From NCBI GenBank assembly GCA_031256015.1, contig JAIRRK010000191.1, positions 1 to 6,516 of the forward strand: 6,516 nucleotides of DNA. Direction: 5' to 3'. The notes under the pieces are model-generated. The model saw nothing but the letters and a program-made list of their open reading frames with translations. It searched no databases and was not told the DNA's origin. Each line of letters starts with the position of its first letter. Position 1 is the first letter of the stretch. Position numbers and translations under genes: made by a program. This DNA comes from Dysgonamonadaceae bacterium. Lineage in GTDB: Bacteria; Bacteroidota; Bacteroidia; Bacteroidales; Azobacteroidaceae. Positions 6,289 to 6,516 of the stretch are shown in pieces.

Positions 6289-6516
6289 TCAATCGAAATG
6301 AGATTGTTTGATTATTTCCAAAAGGGTAACGGATTCTTTTTCCCAAGTCAATTCGGCGTTTGCTTTTGCGAAGCCGATTTTATCTTTCTCCTGAACAGAT
6401 AATGTTTTTATTGTTTCTGCCAAAAACTCCGGCTCGTATCGATTTATTAATACGCCTACGTTATAATGTGATACGATTCTTCTTATTTCCGGGAAATCGG
6501 TAGCCAAGATAACAAC
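6289..6516 (-). CDS. GT4-type glycosyltransferase, C-terminal part, 5' end outside window
   Basis: The frame is open to the window edge, so only the last 75 residues are visible; the TTG at 6507 is an internal codon. The beginning VVILATDFPEIRRIV resembles the nucleotide-sugar-binding region of GT4 (group 1) glycosyltransferases, where a conserved acidic residue before the IV helix contacts the donor. NVGVLINRYEPEFLAETIKTL and the later TWEKESVTLLEIIK also fit the end of this fold. Donor, acceptor and pathway cannot be told from this fragment. The stop is TGA at 6291-6289. The pyrG promoter follows in the 75-bp gap, so this gene is probably a separate unit, although read-through is possible because no terminator hairpin is evident. 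Confidence 0.75.
   Translation of the reverse strand, partial: VVILATDFPEIRRIVSHYNVGVLINRYEPEFLAETIKTLSVQEKDKIGFAKANAELTWEKESVTLLEIIKQSHFD

Overview
This window reads as ordinary chromosomal DNA from a member of the Bacteroidota, probably order Bacteroidales. The protein sequences suggest this: the Bacteroidota-type YidC with a long periplasmic domain and a charged tail, the SlyD-type isomerase next to aroC, and the HU form. The promoters point the same way: three intergenic sites match the Bacteroidota -7 element TAnnTTTG, and starts lack clear Shine-Dalgarno sequences. Species cannot be told from this window.

Layout, left to right. The + strand carries (i) the last 136 codons of a secreted alkaline phosphatase of the PhoA family (2-412), cut by the window edge; (ii) an HU-family nucleoid protein (504-770) with its own promoter, a G-free AT-rich leader and a strong hairpin terminator; (iii) about 200 bp with no confident gene, ending in a promoter; (iv) a two-gene unit, a SlyD-like FKBP peptidyl-prolyl isomerase with a cysteine-rich tail (1020-1574) followed 5 bp later by aroC, chorismate synthase (1580-2653). 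The - strand carries, in transcription order, the last 75 codons of a GT4-type glycosyltransferase (6516-6289, cut by the window edge), pyrG, CTP synthase (6213-4612, GTG start, own promoter), and yidC, membrane insertase (4608-2686), 3 bp after pyrG. aroC and yidC converge with 32 bp between their stops.

The genes are housekeeping: aromatic amino acid precursor synthesis (aroC), protein folding and metal binding (slyD-like), chromosome compaction (HU), pyrimidine nucleotide synthesis (pyrG) and inner-membrane protein insertion (yidC). All full-length genes look intact with their catalytic motifs. I see no mobile element, CRISPR array, tRNA or rRNA, and no convincing novel system. The best points for a second look are the matching spacing of two promoters (TTG-N20-TAnnTTTG before both HU and pyrG), a perfect palindrome in place of the -33 element before the slyD-like gene, the all-cysteine SlyD tail, and an unexplained 120-bp stretch with a 40-codon open frame.
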